A DNA stretch of 64,000 nt, from contig JARKIF010000005.1 of NCBI GenBank assembly GCA_029378245.1, positions 1,488,001 through 1,552,000 of the forward strand, read 5' to 3'. This document shows, piece after piece, positions 11,985-22,939 of this stretch (the first letter of the stretch is position 1; every line of letters begins with the position of its first letter). The position numbers and the translations under genes were made by a program. Source of the DNA: Roridomyces roridus. Lineage: Eukaryota > Basidiomycota > Agaricomycetes > Agaricales > Mycenaceae. The notes under the pieces were generated by a model, which worked only from the letters and a program-made list of their open reading frames with translations, was not told the origin of the DNA and did no database searches.

Positions 11985-13473
11985 TCATATCCAGCCAGCT
12001 GGAGCGGGACGTACCGGACCGTTGCGTGGCTGACTGCGCACACGACGGCCGGCCCAAGATTCAGGAGTAGGAGGGGACCGCTGGCCCATCTCGTCAACGC
12101 CGTCTTTACTGATAGACCTCGAGTGGCGCTCGACGCGTTCGAGCATTGTTTGCAGGCCACTGACGGATGCATGCAAGCTGTGGATCGAGCCCGCTGTGCT
12201 ATGACCCCGCGTACTACGACGTTGGCGGATTTCTTCGACACACAGCTTCTGGAGGCCTTCGAGGCCGAGATAGGCTGCTTCGTCTCGTAGCTCGACAAGA
12301 CCGTCTAGACCCAATTTGGCGGCACGGGGAGGTAGTACCTCGGGACCTTCGGGTGAGGTCTTGGGAGAACGGAGGTAGTTCAGGATATGCATATATCTCC
12401 TCGGAGATCAGTATTGGACGAGGAGGTAGGAAAAGAGGGCTCACGGGTCACTTGGCCGGTCAAGGAAAATGTGCAACGACGAGGAAGATTGGGGAAGTAG
12501 GCCTTGAGACATGAGGTGCTGCCGATACGTTGACATGTCTGCGCTGGCCGTGGAGTAAACGGAAGAGGCTACAGAATCGGAACGGCGCCGGCCGAACAGC
12601 GATTCAATGTAGGAAGACAGGAACGAGGGGCGACTAGAAGCAGGGTGTAAGAGATTGCAGCGGATGAAAGGGTAAAGAGACTAACCTGGATAATGTATCC
12701 AAAGTCGTCTTGTGCGTCGCACTCGATGTTTCAAGGGAAACAATGATTCTGGAACGGTCGGCAGCTGGGGAAGGCGCCTCAGAAACGAGGATGGCGTTGA
12801 AAGGCGGAGGTGTGGGGGTAGGCGAGATGTTCGCCGGGAGAGCGGGGACAGCATCGATGCTCTCTGCCCGGTAGGACTTTAATGACGGACGAGATACCAA
12901 GGTAGGTGTAATTGGGATCGCGCGGGTTGGGCGGGCGGTGGGCATGACGAAGGGCCGAGGAGCGACGTCAAAGTCAGAGACGGGCTTCTCGTCCGAGTCG
13001 GCGGGAAGCGGGGGTAGTGGAGGGCTGTCTAGTGGCGATGGAATCTCATCCTCGTCTTCCGACGAACAAGACGAGGGAGACTGGTATTCCACCTCTTGTC
13101 CCTCGGGTTCCTGCGTCATCTGGTCGTCTCCTAGACCATTGTAAGTCAACCGGACCCTTGTATCCCTCAAGGCCTCGTCAGGTGTGGAGACGACGGTGGC
13201 GCCCGAACCAAGGGTGCCAGCCCTGGGGGACGCGAGCTCGAGAGAGCGGTCGGAACGGATGAGCTTTGGCTCGGAGATGCGGGCAGACTTGGCGGAGGTT
13301 ACAGACGACTGGGTCGAGTTTCTAGACAGCCAGTGCATTGGGGACATGGAGATGGAGGGGCGTCTACCGCGGGTGGTGGTTGGTGAAAGAGGTGCGTCTG
13401 AACACGAGGCATCGAGATTGTAAGAAACAGGCGGGGCGTGCGTGGGGCTCATGGGGGTTCGTGCAAGAGGCAT
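11985..13473 (-). CDS. BTB/POZ (potassium-channel tetramerisation-type) domain protein
   Basis: Three exons (12686-13473, 12445-12633, 11985-12396). The N-terminal ~220 residues are Ser/Pro-rich and disordered, with an acidic run. After that comes a KTD-like BTB fold: IIVSLETSSATHKTTLDTLSRPSFLSSYIESLF, here split over positions near the exon 1/2 junction, then HIFLDRPSDPYMHILNYLRSP and LVELRDEAAYLGLEGLQKLC. The phrase 'phe-leu-asp-arg-pro then HILxYLR' is the usual KTD-type core. Such proteins oligomerise and often act as adaptors, for instance of cullin-3 ligases. That role is only inferred here. The C-terminal ~70 residues are basic and unconserved. It is divergent from the Rpr2-like gene, with 135 bp between start codons. 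Confidence 0.65.
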
Positions 13474-13608
13474 GATGAGAAGACAAAGAACACTTTGGGT
13501 GCTGCCATCCTCAAAGGCCGCTTTTTGTACTCGGATGAGAACAAAAGACTATTTGCACCCAAATGCGGCAATCCTTGGCCATTGTGCTCGAGCTTATGTA
13601 AGCCCATC

Positions 13609-14112
13609 ATGGCTTCGACAGACAAATTTCAGCAGGCTCTGGTCTATGCATTGCTCCCCATCTCTCCTTCGTTGTCTGCTCTCCACTCCGTTCGTACTGG
13701 CGGCGACGCTACTGCATGCAAAAAATGCGGTACCGCTTTGCATCGTGGGGAAAGCAGCGTGCGCACTGTCCGTTTGAAGGGTTCGAGATTCATCCAGACG
13801 ACATGTCTCGTATGTGGATGCGTACGGCAAGTGCCCTTGGCGTGCGGGAATGCGGCATTATATCCACGGACAAGAAAGCGTGAAGCAACTCTGGCTGCTG
13901 CGCCAGATCCTCCTCCTCCAAAAGTGATCAAGGTTGCGGAGAAACCAGTCACTGCACCAGTCCAGGCTAACCCGATACCTGCGGCGCCCAAGTCACGGTC
14001 GAAGAAAAAGAACGGTCTGGAGTCCATGTTGAAGAAGAACAGGGAACGAGAGTCCAAGGAAAAGCAGAACGGGAGTAGTGCAGGTCTCGCAATGTTTTTG
14101 AACACGTTGTGA
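13609..14112 (+). CDS. Rpr2/Snm1/Rpp21-type RNase P/MRP subunit
   Basis: Uninterrupted 167-residue frame starting MASTDKFQQAL. A helical N-terminus with SPSLSALHSVRTGG is followed by a four-cysteine zinc ribbon, ACKKCGTALHRGES then TTCLVCGC about 30 residues later, which is the Rpr2/Snm1/Rpp21 pattern. The C-terminal third is Lys/Ala/Pro-rich and ends in a basic helix (SKKKNGLESMLKKNRERESK). Family members are protein subunits of nuclear RNase P (tRNA 5' processing) or RNase MRP. Which complex this one joins cannot be decided. An in-frame upstream ATG at 13438 exists, but it would overlap the divergent BTB gene's start, so the 13609 start is preferred. The gene ends 9 bp from the convergent gene at 14122. 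Confidence 0.6.
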   Translation: MASTDKFQQALVYALLPISPSLSALHSVRTGGDATACKKCGTALHRGESSVRTVRLKGSRFIQTTCLVCGCVRQVPLACGNAALYPRTRKREATLAAAPDPPPPKVIKVAEKPVTAPVQANPIPAAPKSRSKKKNGLESMLKKNRERESKEKQNGSSAGLAMFLNTL

Positions 14113-14121
14113 ATAGATACA

Positions 14122-14494
14122 TTAAATCTTTGGACTCCAAAGGTTGTAGAGCTCGCGGTCTGCGGGGTCGAAAGCCGTAAGAATCGCGGGGTCGGCGCGA
14201 ATGAGAGTTTTTCTGGTCGCGATGGGTGTAAAGGTGCTCGCACGGAAATTGAAGGACGTTTCGGACAGAGTCGAGGCCGGGGACAACTGGATTGCTTCAG
14301 CGGCGTAAAATCGCGTCGAGGGCTTACCTCTCCTGCCATGCGCGACGCGTTGGAGCCGCGGAGAGGTGTGGCTGGCTCGTTGCTGAATTGTCCTGCTCCC
14401 AAGTTGCATGGAACGAAGACATATCGGTCAGTAAAGACTCACTGCTAGAGCCGGCGAATGGGGAGGAGGTCAATCGCTCTGGCGAACTTGCCAT
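14122..14494 (-). CDS. Small conserved-looking protein of unknown function (93 aa)
   Basis: Three small exons (14443-14494, 14328-14392, 14122-14286) joined by good GTGAGT and GTAAGC donors give a 93-residue protein starting MASSPERLTSSPFAGSS. The N-terminal half is Ser/Pro-rich. The C-terminal part (TPIATRKTLIRADPAILTAF, then DPADRELYNLWSP) has the balance of charged and aromatic residues of a conserved motif. I do not recognise the family with certainty. It lies head-to-head with VID27, with 76 bp between start codons, and tail-to-tail with the Rpr2-like gene. The phase of all three exons agrees, which supports a real gene. A longer start at 14584 would overlap the VID27 start and is less likely. 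Confidence 0.5.
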
Positions 14495-14570
14495 TGGATG
14501 AAATTGGATGAGATCACGCGTCCGATCTGCTTTTGTCTCCACTCCACCGCGTCCTCCGTGACGGCTCCCA

Positions 14571-17386
14571 ATGAACATCTTCAAGAGTCGTATGTCTGCC
14601 GTTTCTAACCATCATCTCCCGCCTCATCGACACGGTCACAGTAATCGGCAAAGTCTGGCGTTGGTACCATTTCGCGATTTCCGGGAAAAGACCAATGATT
14701 CGCGTCTAGAGGACCCCAATGCGGCTGAGGTCGTCAAGATTCCTGCCGGCCAGCTGTACCTCGTCCGACCAGGTATACGTGCCACTGGTGTATGGAGCCG
14801 GCGCTAACATGCTACAGGAAACATCCGAACATCCAGAGAATGCATGTGAGTCTATACACTCTTGCCACTCGCCTTCTCAAGTCTTTCCAAAGATACAATG
14901 ATGCAATTGCGACCATCCGACGCGTATCCACAGTCGAGCATCATTTCCAACTCGTCATTACCAGAGTGTACGAGGATGGCGATCAGGAGCTGCTGGAGGA
15001 TGAAGACGAAAGTACGCGAGAACCTTGGCTCTCCCCTGCTCCTGTCTGATTATGGCCCCAGCTGATGAGGAAAAGACTTTTCTCATTGCCGAAGAACTCG
15101 AGTTCCGTCCAGGTGAAACGACGGATGGCGAGCCCACTTTTGCGTGGCGCGATCTTCAAGGAGACGTGGACGAATTCTACGAATACGTGGCCCTGAACAC
15201 CAACGCCGCTACTCGCGCTTTCTTTGAGACTTGCATGTACCGTGCCATGTACGAACGCAAGTACAAGGCTGGCGCCGACAATGTCAGCGACGAACAACTT
15301 CAAGAGTTCATCTGGCAGTGAGTACCTTCACTAGCCCTCCGTACCCGATATTTAATGAATGGTAGGGCTCCCGCGGCACCTCAACCAGCTCGCCGAAAGA
15401 AGGTTGCCGAGGAATCTCCCAAAGGGAAAGGCAGAGCAACCGAAGTGTCTCCTCTCGCCCACTTGCCGGTCTTGATCGTGAAGGAGGCGGACCTTTTCTT
15501 CTGGGACCCTGAATTGGAGCACTTTGCCGAGCACGGTCCAGTCACCGCCAAACTTCTCCGAGTCTCAGATTCGACATTTGTGAGCTGGTTGACGGCATCC
15601 TCCAGCGATGGGGACCTTCTGACGCACAAGATCACTGACAACATGAGTGCACGCTGGACGAGCAAGATGCGCTCTCTCACTTGGACTCACACGGGCGAAG
15701 ATAAGGTCCCGACTAGTTGGGTCTTGAGATTCGCAACTTCCGAGGATTATGAGGCTTTTATGAAAGCCTTTTCACAAGTACTATGGGAAACTCTTTATCA
15801 GACTGCGTGGGGCAAGATGAAGGCGAGTCCACCCGCTCTCGAATGTCATGACTTGGCTGATCCGTCTTTTCGCAGCCGGAGGACCAGAAATACGTCATGA
15901 GTGCAAGTGAGGATGTAGAGATGCCAGATGTATCCGAGGAGGAAGAGAGGAGGAGGAAATCGAATCAGAGCTTGGTGTCCCTGGTTGGTCCATGTCTTTT
16001 CCTTGTTACCCTCTCACCAATCCCTGCAGATGACAGTGACTCGGAAGAAGAGGAGGACGTGCAAGAGGAGGACGAAGAGGATCGACCACCTCCTCTTGGC
16101 AAGGGCGAGCGCAACTCTCATCTTACTGTCGGCTACCGAGGCGATCGGTCATACGTCGTCCGGGGAAGTAAGATTGGGTATTTCACTCGTGGCAGTGACC
16201 ACCAGATGAAATATGGTGGAACAATTGACGGGTTATCTTACAAGGGCACAGAATTCAAGCCCGAGCAGGTGCGCCTCGAGGGTCCGTTCCAGTTCAGGTC
16301 CTAACCGTACACAGGTCATGCTCCACGATCAAGATTCCAAGATGATCTTGAAGAATCCTGGCAATCCGCATGCCTTGTACAGCTTGGATCTTGAGCGCGG
16401 CAAGATTGTGGATGAGTGGAAAGTCCACGATGATATCACCGTGGATCACATGGCGCCACAGAACAAGTTTGCACCGACGACCCACGAACAGACCCTTGTG
16501 GGCGCCTCGCACAACGCGCTCTTCCTCATCGATCCTCGTGTATCCGGGACGAAGATGGTCGAGACCCAGTTCAAGCAATATGTTAGCAAGAACAAGTTCT
16601 CTGGCGTTGCGACGACGAAGGAGGGCAAGCTCGCCGTTGCCAGCGAAAAGGGCGATATCCGTCTGTTCGATTCGATCGGGAAGATTGCGAAGACGGCGCT
16701 GCCTCCTCTCGGTGATCCCATTACCGGAATCGATGTCACGGCGGATGGGCGATATGTGGTGGCAACTACCAAGACGTATCTGCTGCTCATAGACACTCTC
16801 ATCGGGGAGGGTCGCTACGCGGGCAGCCTGGGCTTTGATCGCAGCTTCCCTGCTGCCGCGAAACCCATTCCACGCCGACTCCAGGTAGGCTTTCATGTGG
16901 TTATCCGACTGCTGATTTACCCGCACACAGTTACGCAACGAGCACATCTCGTATATGAATCACGATATTTCATTCTCGCCTGCGAGGTACGTCGGTTAAT
17001 TCATAACGGGGCAGCACTTATCGCGAGTGTAGATTCAATCAGTCCGAGACGGATGCCGAGAACGCGATTGTCACCTCCACAGGACAGTTTGTCATTGCAT
17101 GGGACTTTAATAAAGTCAAGAAGGGCCAGCTTGATAAATATGAAATCAAGAAGTACGAGGACATGGTTGTTCAGGACAACTTCAGGTTCGGAGACGACAA
17201 GGAAATTGTAAGTGCTGCAAGCCCGTTGTTTGTGCACCATACTCATATAATCTCTAGATTGTTGCACTCGCGAACAACGTCGTGGCGGTCAACAAGCAGC
17301 AGCTCAAGCGACCCACACGCCACTCGCTGGGGGTGCCGCGGCGTAGCTCACGAGGGCACTCTACCATCGTGAATGCCCCGTTCTAG
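14571..17386 (+). CDS. VID27: VID27-family cytoplasmic protein (PH-like N-terminus, WD40-like C-terminus)
   Basis: Begins MNIFKSLIGKVWQDPNAAEV once three tiny 5' exons (14571-14589, 14642-14659, then from 14710) are joined. The N-terminal domain (IPAGQLYLVRPGNIRTS, ATIRRVSTVEHHFQLVI) and the central PH-like part (AHLPVLIVKEADLFFWDPEL) lead to an acidic linker. The C-terminal VID27 beta-propeller follows (VMLHDQDSKMILKNPGNPHA, WKVHDDITVDHMAP, AVASEKGDIRLFDSIGKIAK). The intron at 15823-15875 has GC-AG borders (aag|gcgagt). Full length from 14571 to the stop at 17384-17386. In yeast Vid27 is linked to vacuolar import and degradation, though its biochemistry is poorly known. It shares a very short divergent promoter with the 93-aa gene. 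Confidence 0.93.
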
Positions 17387-17552
17387 ATTTTATGTTATAT
17401 CACGATTTCCTTGGATGTTTGTGGGACTGATGAACTGTTTACTGAATCCCGAGGTGTACCGCATTGAAGAAATAAATAGTACAGTGTACGATAGTGAATC
17501 TAATTTACGTGGTTCCTATTCCACAACCCGAAAAAAATAGAGATATGATAAG

Positions 17553-18317
17553 TTAGTGTGCCGGTTTGGTCTGCAACTGTTTCCTTGCTGTCCACCGTCC
17601 GATGCCCATAACCCACATGATACGGGGGATGAGGAGTGAAATCCCGAGAATGAAAGTGATGATGAACATGGAACTCCAGTTCTGATACTGCCAGCGCTGG
17701 TCTCCCAGAGCATAGAGGCTCAGAACGAGGTGCGCTACGTCCCCGCAAAGCAGTGGCAATAACAACGCGCCTACGATCTTGATTTGGAGTGAGAATATGG
17801 AAGACATGTAGAAAAAGGAGGAGGGGGGACCTTTTCTTGCAAGGCAGGTTGTGAGTTGAGATGTATGCGTGCCGTCGTGAGCAGCCATATATTAATCAGC
17901 CCTAGGAGGGCACAGACATGGCCAAGCTGGGTAATTGTCAGGCGGGTAGCTAGTTGCAGCTCTTCCGGCGGGGGACCGCTGCGATAAGAAATATTGAATA
18001 AACGTGCGCCGGGAGTTGTAAGAGTGTACTTTAGCCATGGTGCTTGCGATTCATAGGTCTTGAAACCAGTTCAAAGGTTGGAATGAAGCGGGGAGGGTAT
18101 ACTTACGCCTTTGGGATCTCTGTGGGCCCGTCAGAGGTCCATTTTCTTAACAAGAGAGGGGAGATACGCACAACAATGCGCCGAAAAATCCTTGGAACAA
18201 GAGTTAATTCACAGCAAAAGAGGCGAGGAGATTAAGAGCACCGAGGAAGGTCAAGAGCGGTTCGTAGATTGTGAAAACCACAAAGTAGTGGGCAGGGAGC
18301 GGGGAGGTGGGACGCAT
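17553..18317 (-). CDS. Four-helix membrane protein, DUF7704-like
   Basis: Five exons (18242-18317, 18172-18190, 18107-18119, 17831-18058, 17553-17777) give 186 residues. Exons 2 and 3 are only 19 and 13 nt; including both restores the continuous sequence TIYEPLLTFLGFFGALLDPK then GTYESQAPWLKYTL. Hydrophobic segments: residues ~10-35, ~85-105 (VCALLGLINIWLL), ~115-140 (IVGALLLPLLCGDVAHLVLS) and ~150-170 (FIITFILGISLLIPRIMW). This layout, with GDVAHL in helix 3 and a terminal LxxPRIMW, resembles the fungal DUF7704 integral membrane family, which has no known function. The short basic tail ends at 17553. It lies convergent with VID27. Confidence 0.55.
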
Positions 18318-18821
18318 CTCAGAGTGCGCTGAGAGACAAGGCGCCGGGGTCAACGGAAAAGCAGGATATAGTCCGGGGAAGCGAGAACTAAAAGTGAAGG
18401 ACGCGACGTCCGAGGGAGTTTAAGGGACGGAAGGCCATATTTAAGTCGCGACTGTCGATGGCAAACCGACGCCGGAACGCAGAAAGTCACACGTAAGCAT
18501 CCCGCAGGGCCTATATAAGGCTTCGGATTCCCACACCATTTTTTCTTCTTCACTTACATACCACGACTCACTCGTAACCAAGGGTCTGCGCGCCTCTCTC
18601 TGTGCTGCACACCCTAATGGCGAGGGTCAAGATCCAATTGGAGGGTTATAATGCCTGCTTGTTTCTCTCTACACCTGCATGCTTCGCGCTTTCCTACATA
18701 TCTACTACTTTTTTCCGAAGAATCCAATGCCTTCCAAGTACTTTTGATGGTCTGCACGATGTCCGAGAATCTCCTTGTCGACTCCCCTGCGCCACAAGGG
18801 CAATCCCACCTGAAGAAGCCA
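18318..18821. other. Intergenic with an isolated TATA-like box
   Basis: About 0.5 kb between the DUF7704-like start and the end of the sphingolipid reductase gene. A clear ctatataagg lies at about 18511, followed by a pyrimidine-rich stretch and an ATG at 18617 on the + strand. The frame from there is short and runs antisense into the reductase 3' end, so no coding gene is called. Confidence 0.35.
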
Positions 18822-19951
18822 TTAGTCGCGTTGGATGGTAGCGCGGAAGGTGTATACCCATCCAGCCAGGCTGTAGAACACGTCGAGCAGGACGTTGTTA
18901 TGCGGCGTTGATCCCATGGTCGATGCACGGAATATATTGCCCAGCAGGTCTGCCGTGATGTGGAAGTCGCCTCTCTGCACGCCTGCCAATGGGATTCAGC
19001 AACCAATAATCGGGTCCGATATTTCAGTCACCATGGAGGAGACCTTCCGCCAGCTTGTCAGGCTGCATTCCCTCGTCCGTCTCCTCGATCTTGAGCGTGA
19101 TCTTGGGCTTGGTTTTGTTCTCCTCCTCGTATCCGGGAGTGTAGATTGTGCCGGGGAAGAGAATATGGATGTCGATGCCATACAGCAACAGCTCTGACCG
19201 CAGCGTCTCGGCGAGACCCCGCAACGCATGCTTTCCCGGAGAATACGAAGCATACCCGATAATCGACATGTATCCCAGGAAGGAGGAGCAGAAGACTATT
19301 TTTCCGGAGAAGCGTTCGCGCACCATGCGTTTCGCTGCAGCCTGTCCGCGAATGAATTGGAGAACAAGAAGACGTAGTGACCACGCACCAATGCAGTCCA
19401 AGCCTGAACCCAATACGCCGTATCCATGCCTTTCCGCAGCGAGGCCTCTGTCTCCTCGACGAAAAAGCGGGGAGCCGATGACCCTGCACAGAGGAAGAGG
19501 GCGTCGGGGGAGCGACCACCGTGGGCAGCGCAGACAGCGTCCAGTGCTTGAGAAGACGCGTCTGCTTCATTAAGAGAGAACGAATAGTAGTGTAATTTTT
19601 GGTCGGCATTCTGACGGACTTTCTGCGTGATCGTCGTTTGAGAGACAGACGCCACAGTTCATTTTTGCGTACCTCCATCTCCTCTAGGGCAGTCCGTAGT
19701 TTTTGCTCATCGCGGGCGACGATGGAGACATGAGCGCCCTTTTTTGTGAGAAGGATGGCGAGACTAAGACCAAGTCCTGAGCTTCCCCCAGTGACGTAGC
19801 AGTGCTGCGAGGATCAGCCATGTGCAACCGTACTGGGCTAGATTATGCTCACACGACCCTCTGGCGTCCAATTTTTACCGGAAAACAGCATGGAAACGAC
19901 AGGGAGTATTAAGGCGGCGGCGACGACGAAGAGTGTAATGAAAGTGAACAT
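18822..19951 (-). CDS. TSC10: 3-ketodihydrosphingosine reductase (TSC10/KDSR), ER membrane SDR
   Basis: Reduces 3-ketosphinganine to sphinganine with NADPH in the second step of sphingolipid synthesis, on the cytosolic ER face. The N-terminus MFTFITLFVVAAALILPVVS is a membrane anchor. It is followed by a Rossmann start (CYVTGGSSGLGLSLAILL), the LCAG motif (DALFLCAGSS), the catalytic Ser strand (GKIVFCSSFLGYMSI) and the YxxxK site (YASYSPGKHALRGL). The KDSR hallmark after the active site is present (LLLYGIDIHILFPGTIYTPG, then EEENKTKPKIT). The C-terminus DVFYSLAGWVYTFRATIQRD is a likely second hydrophobic segment. Several short introns interrupt the gene. Its start codon lies only 59 bp from that of the divergent FEX gene. 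Confidence 0.86.
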
Positions 19952-20010
19952 ACAAATGTATGTAACCTAAACTGGGCTAGTGACTCTTACCTTCCCCCAC
20001 CACCGGGGCC

Positions 20011-21079
20011 ATGCCGCCCGAGGCTGAGAAGAAGCCTGAAGCCTTCCACCCTCTCCATATCCATGTCGTGGCCTTGCTAATGCCCTTCTCCATCCTCGGA
20101 GTCCTTGCGCGACTCGGGCTGACCGCGCTTTCGACCTACTCCGGGCAAAGCATCTTCTCCCTCGCGTATGTTCAGGCGACAGGATGTCTTATAATGGGAT
20201 TCTGCTTGGCCTTGAAAGAGCCTTTCAGCAGATAGTGAGCGCCTCCGACAACCTTTGCTAGTGGTCTTACAGCGATCTTGTTAGCTATCCGCCGGCTTAT
20301 ACGGCCCTGACTACTGGCTTTTGTGGCTCTTTAACTACCTTCTCGGGCTGGCAACTCGATGTATTCAAGTCCTGGCTGAATGTTAACAATGTTCACCGAT
20401 CTGGCCTTAGCGATGTAGGTCTTGCTGGCTGGGTTTTTTCTTATCTAACCGAGGGTTGAAGGTCATGGACGGTCTTTGCAAGTCCGTCTTTACGATTTCG
20501 CTGTCTCTGGGCTCGTTATTATTCGGCATGCACGTAGCAAACACAATATCGCCCTACTTTTACGCCTCTCCTCCGCCAGGGAAATTCATTCGAAGGACCC
20601 TCACTCTCCTTTCAATCTGCATGTACGCCGCGACTATACCGGTTTACTTGCTCTTGCCTCACAGCTACCGCCATCAAGCCACAGCCGCACTCCTCTTTTC
20701 CTTCCCGGGAACACTAACGCGTTATATGCTGTCGACGAGCCTAAACGCCGTGCTCCCGACCTTCCCCCTCGGCACGTACGCCGCCAACTCATTTGGCACG
20801 GCCTTGCTAGGCACATTCCATGTCCTGCAGAGCACGACAAATCGTCCGATTTCGGCCGAGAGCTGCACGCTCCTGCAGGGCCTCTCGGATGGATATTGCG
20901 GATGCCTGACCACGATCAGCACCTTTGCGGCCGAGATCGCGACACTCAAGACTGCGGGGCACAAGTATCGCTACGCACTTACGACGTATATCACCGGACA
21001 GTTCATTCTTGTGTGCATCTTTGGTGCGCTGCTGTGGGGTGGTGATATACAGAAGGATCAGACATGTAGTTTCCAGTGA
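20011..21079 (+). CDS. FEX1: Fluoride export protein FEX (eukaryotic CrcB/Fluc double-domain)
   Basis: Plasma-membrane fluoride channel protecting against environmental F-. Exons 20011-20234, 20285-20414 and 20462-21079. Two homologous CrcB halves are visible, each with the Phe/Thr-rich loop that lines the pore: GFCGSLTTFSGWQ in the first and GYCGCLTTISTFAAE in the second, with the expected asymmetry between halves. Around these lie about nine hydrophobic helices, including ALLMPFSILGVLARLGL, TISLSLGSLLFGMHVA and ALTTYITGQFILVCIFGALLW. The central linker helix between the halves is present (MYAATIPVYLLLP). Length of about 320 residues fits yeast FEX (~375) and other fungi. Confidence 0.92.
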
Positions 21080-21355
21080 GGCCACCGCTGCCTCCGGGAC
21101 GCGTATAGAACGAGCTCGTCGGACTTGATATAGAACGAGCATCTCGTGGGCTCGTCAGTACTTGATTCGCTCTAATTAGCAGTCGATTTTAATCGATACT
21201 CTAACTATATTTACGCTGTACTCGCCATGTATTTGTATCGAGGATGGCTGGGTTACCCAAAACGGAAGGAAGCAAAGTTTACGGCGGGCCATCAGCGGAG
21301 GTTGTTTGGTTTTGCATCGTACAATCTCAATCTCGTCTGGCGTCGACCTCGAGGA

Positions 21356-22789
21356 ATGTCGCGACAACCGCAAGACGCGGAGGAAGCAGAAGTCGTCAGC
21401 GGGGGTGAGGCTATGGAAGCAGAAGAGCAGGAAGACGGCTATAGTACGTGGTTGCCGGCCCACCTCGTCCTCGTGGTTGACTCTCTCTTGCGCGCACAGC
21501 TTCGTCTACACCGACTTCGACGCTGACATGGATAACCTGGTTCTGCTCTCTTCCCGGGCACGAGTATTTCTGCGAGGTTTCGGAGGACTTTATCGAGGAC
21601 GACTTTAACCTGACTGGCCTCAACTCCATGGTACCGTTTTGGAAAGAGGCGATGGAGATGGTGCTGGATGTCGAGCCTGGTGCGTCACTCTACCCTCCTC
21701 GCTCGTGCGACGAAAATGCTCACGCGTTTTGCAAGATGAAGACGCGGCAAAAATACCGGATGTTTCGATCGTCGAGTCGTCGGCAGAGATGTTGTACGGA
21801 CTCGTTCACCAACGCTTCATTCTCGGACGCGCCGGGCAGCAGGCGATGGTGCGTGTTGTGCTCTTCTTTTCACGCTACACGGGTCTCAGAAGGTTCGTTC
21901 AGGTGGACAAGTACGAGAGTGGCATATTCGGGTCGTGCCCACGCGTCTATTGCCTGGGTACGAATGTAGTGCCCTGTGGGCGCTCTGACCTCCCTGGTAT
22001 CGACACGGTCAAGCTGTTCTGTCCCAACTGCAACGACCTATATGTTCCCCCGAGCAGTCGTTTCCAGGGTGTTGACGGTGAGAATATATTCAGTCTGTCT
22101 GTTTATGGCTAATCGAGAACAGGTGCATTCTTTGGAACGACGTTTGCCCATCTCTTCTTCCAGAACTACCGTGAATCTGCGCCGGCGCCGTTCTGGAAGG
22201 CACCAGCTTCCGGTGGCTCGTCGCTTTCGCCCCGCAGTTCGACGTCTTCGGCGCGCAACTCGCCATTTGTGAACCCCAATCCCTACGGCGGCCAAAAGCG
22301 GGCGGCGGGATACGTGTATGTACCAAGAATCTATGGGTTCAAGGTGAGCGAGCGGGCCAAGTGTGGACCGAGGATGCAGTGGTTGCGACTTCGACCGGAG
22401 ACCCCGGCGCAGCTGGACCAAGTGGATTATCGGGGGAGGTGGATAGACGAGGACTCGGACTATGAGGACGATGAGAGTGGGCAGGATCGACAGATGGAGG
22501 ACTTTGATCCAGTTCGTACTTGGGCACGCCTGTTGTCGCCTTGAGCTGACGGGTTTTACAGGATGCTGGCGATGATGACGACGAGGAGGAGGACGAGGAA
22601 GAAGAGGACGAGGATGTCGGCCCACGAATTATGCCTAGTGCCAGTAGTGGTGGTCGATTGCAGCAACGGCCTATGGACACTGTGACGGCGGCCGTGCGCA
22701 CTCAACCAACAGCGGCGGGGAGTGGGAAAGTGCGGGTGGTGCGACAGTGGGCGGCTGAACGACCTCGTGCGTTGACTGGGATTGCATAG
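21356..22789 (+). CDS. CKB1: Casein kinase II regulatory (beta) subunit
   Basis: Regulatory subunit that dimerises and tethers two CK2 catalytic subunits. After an acidic N-terminus, the helical domain is clear (TWITWFCSLPGHEYFCEVSE, IPDVSIVESSAEMLYGLVHQ). The zinc ribbon that forms the dimer follows, CPRVYC then VKLFCPNCNDLY, with the conserved acidic or Gly-rich segment between. The C-terminal region (YVYVPRIYGFKVSERAK) shows the family KVSE motif. The tail is long and acidic (DDDDEEEDEEEEDED) and ends in a basic stretch; this extension, with the Ser-rich insert SGGSSLSPRSSTSSARNSP, makes it longer than yeast Ckb1. Introns include 21444-21501 and one ending at atttcag-like sites before DKYESG. 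The nearby gene eL36 follows 150 bp downstream. Confidence 0.96.
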
Positions 22790-22939
22790 GGATTCTTTTT
22801 GTTTCTTTTCGTTTTGCTTTACATATAGATCCGTTCGAGATAAGATAAGATCGAGACTGATGAGTGATACAACTGTATAGCACCTTGTTTGCACCAAAGC
22901 ACGTGCTCTTTGTAAGTACCCTCAAGACCGACAACGATT

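Noticed and set aside
13644..14402. 252-codon minus frame spanning the Rpr2-like gene
   Set aside because: Antisense to the Rpr2/Snm1-type gene with the four-Cys ribbon. Only its first part overlaps the real 93-aa gene, and in a different splice arrangement.
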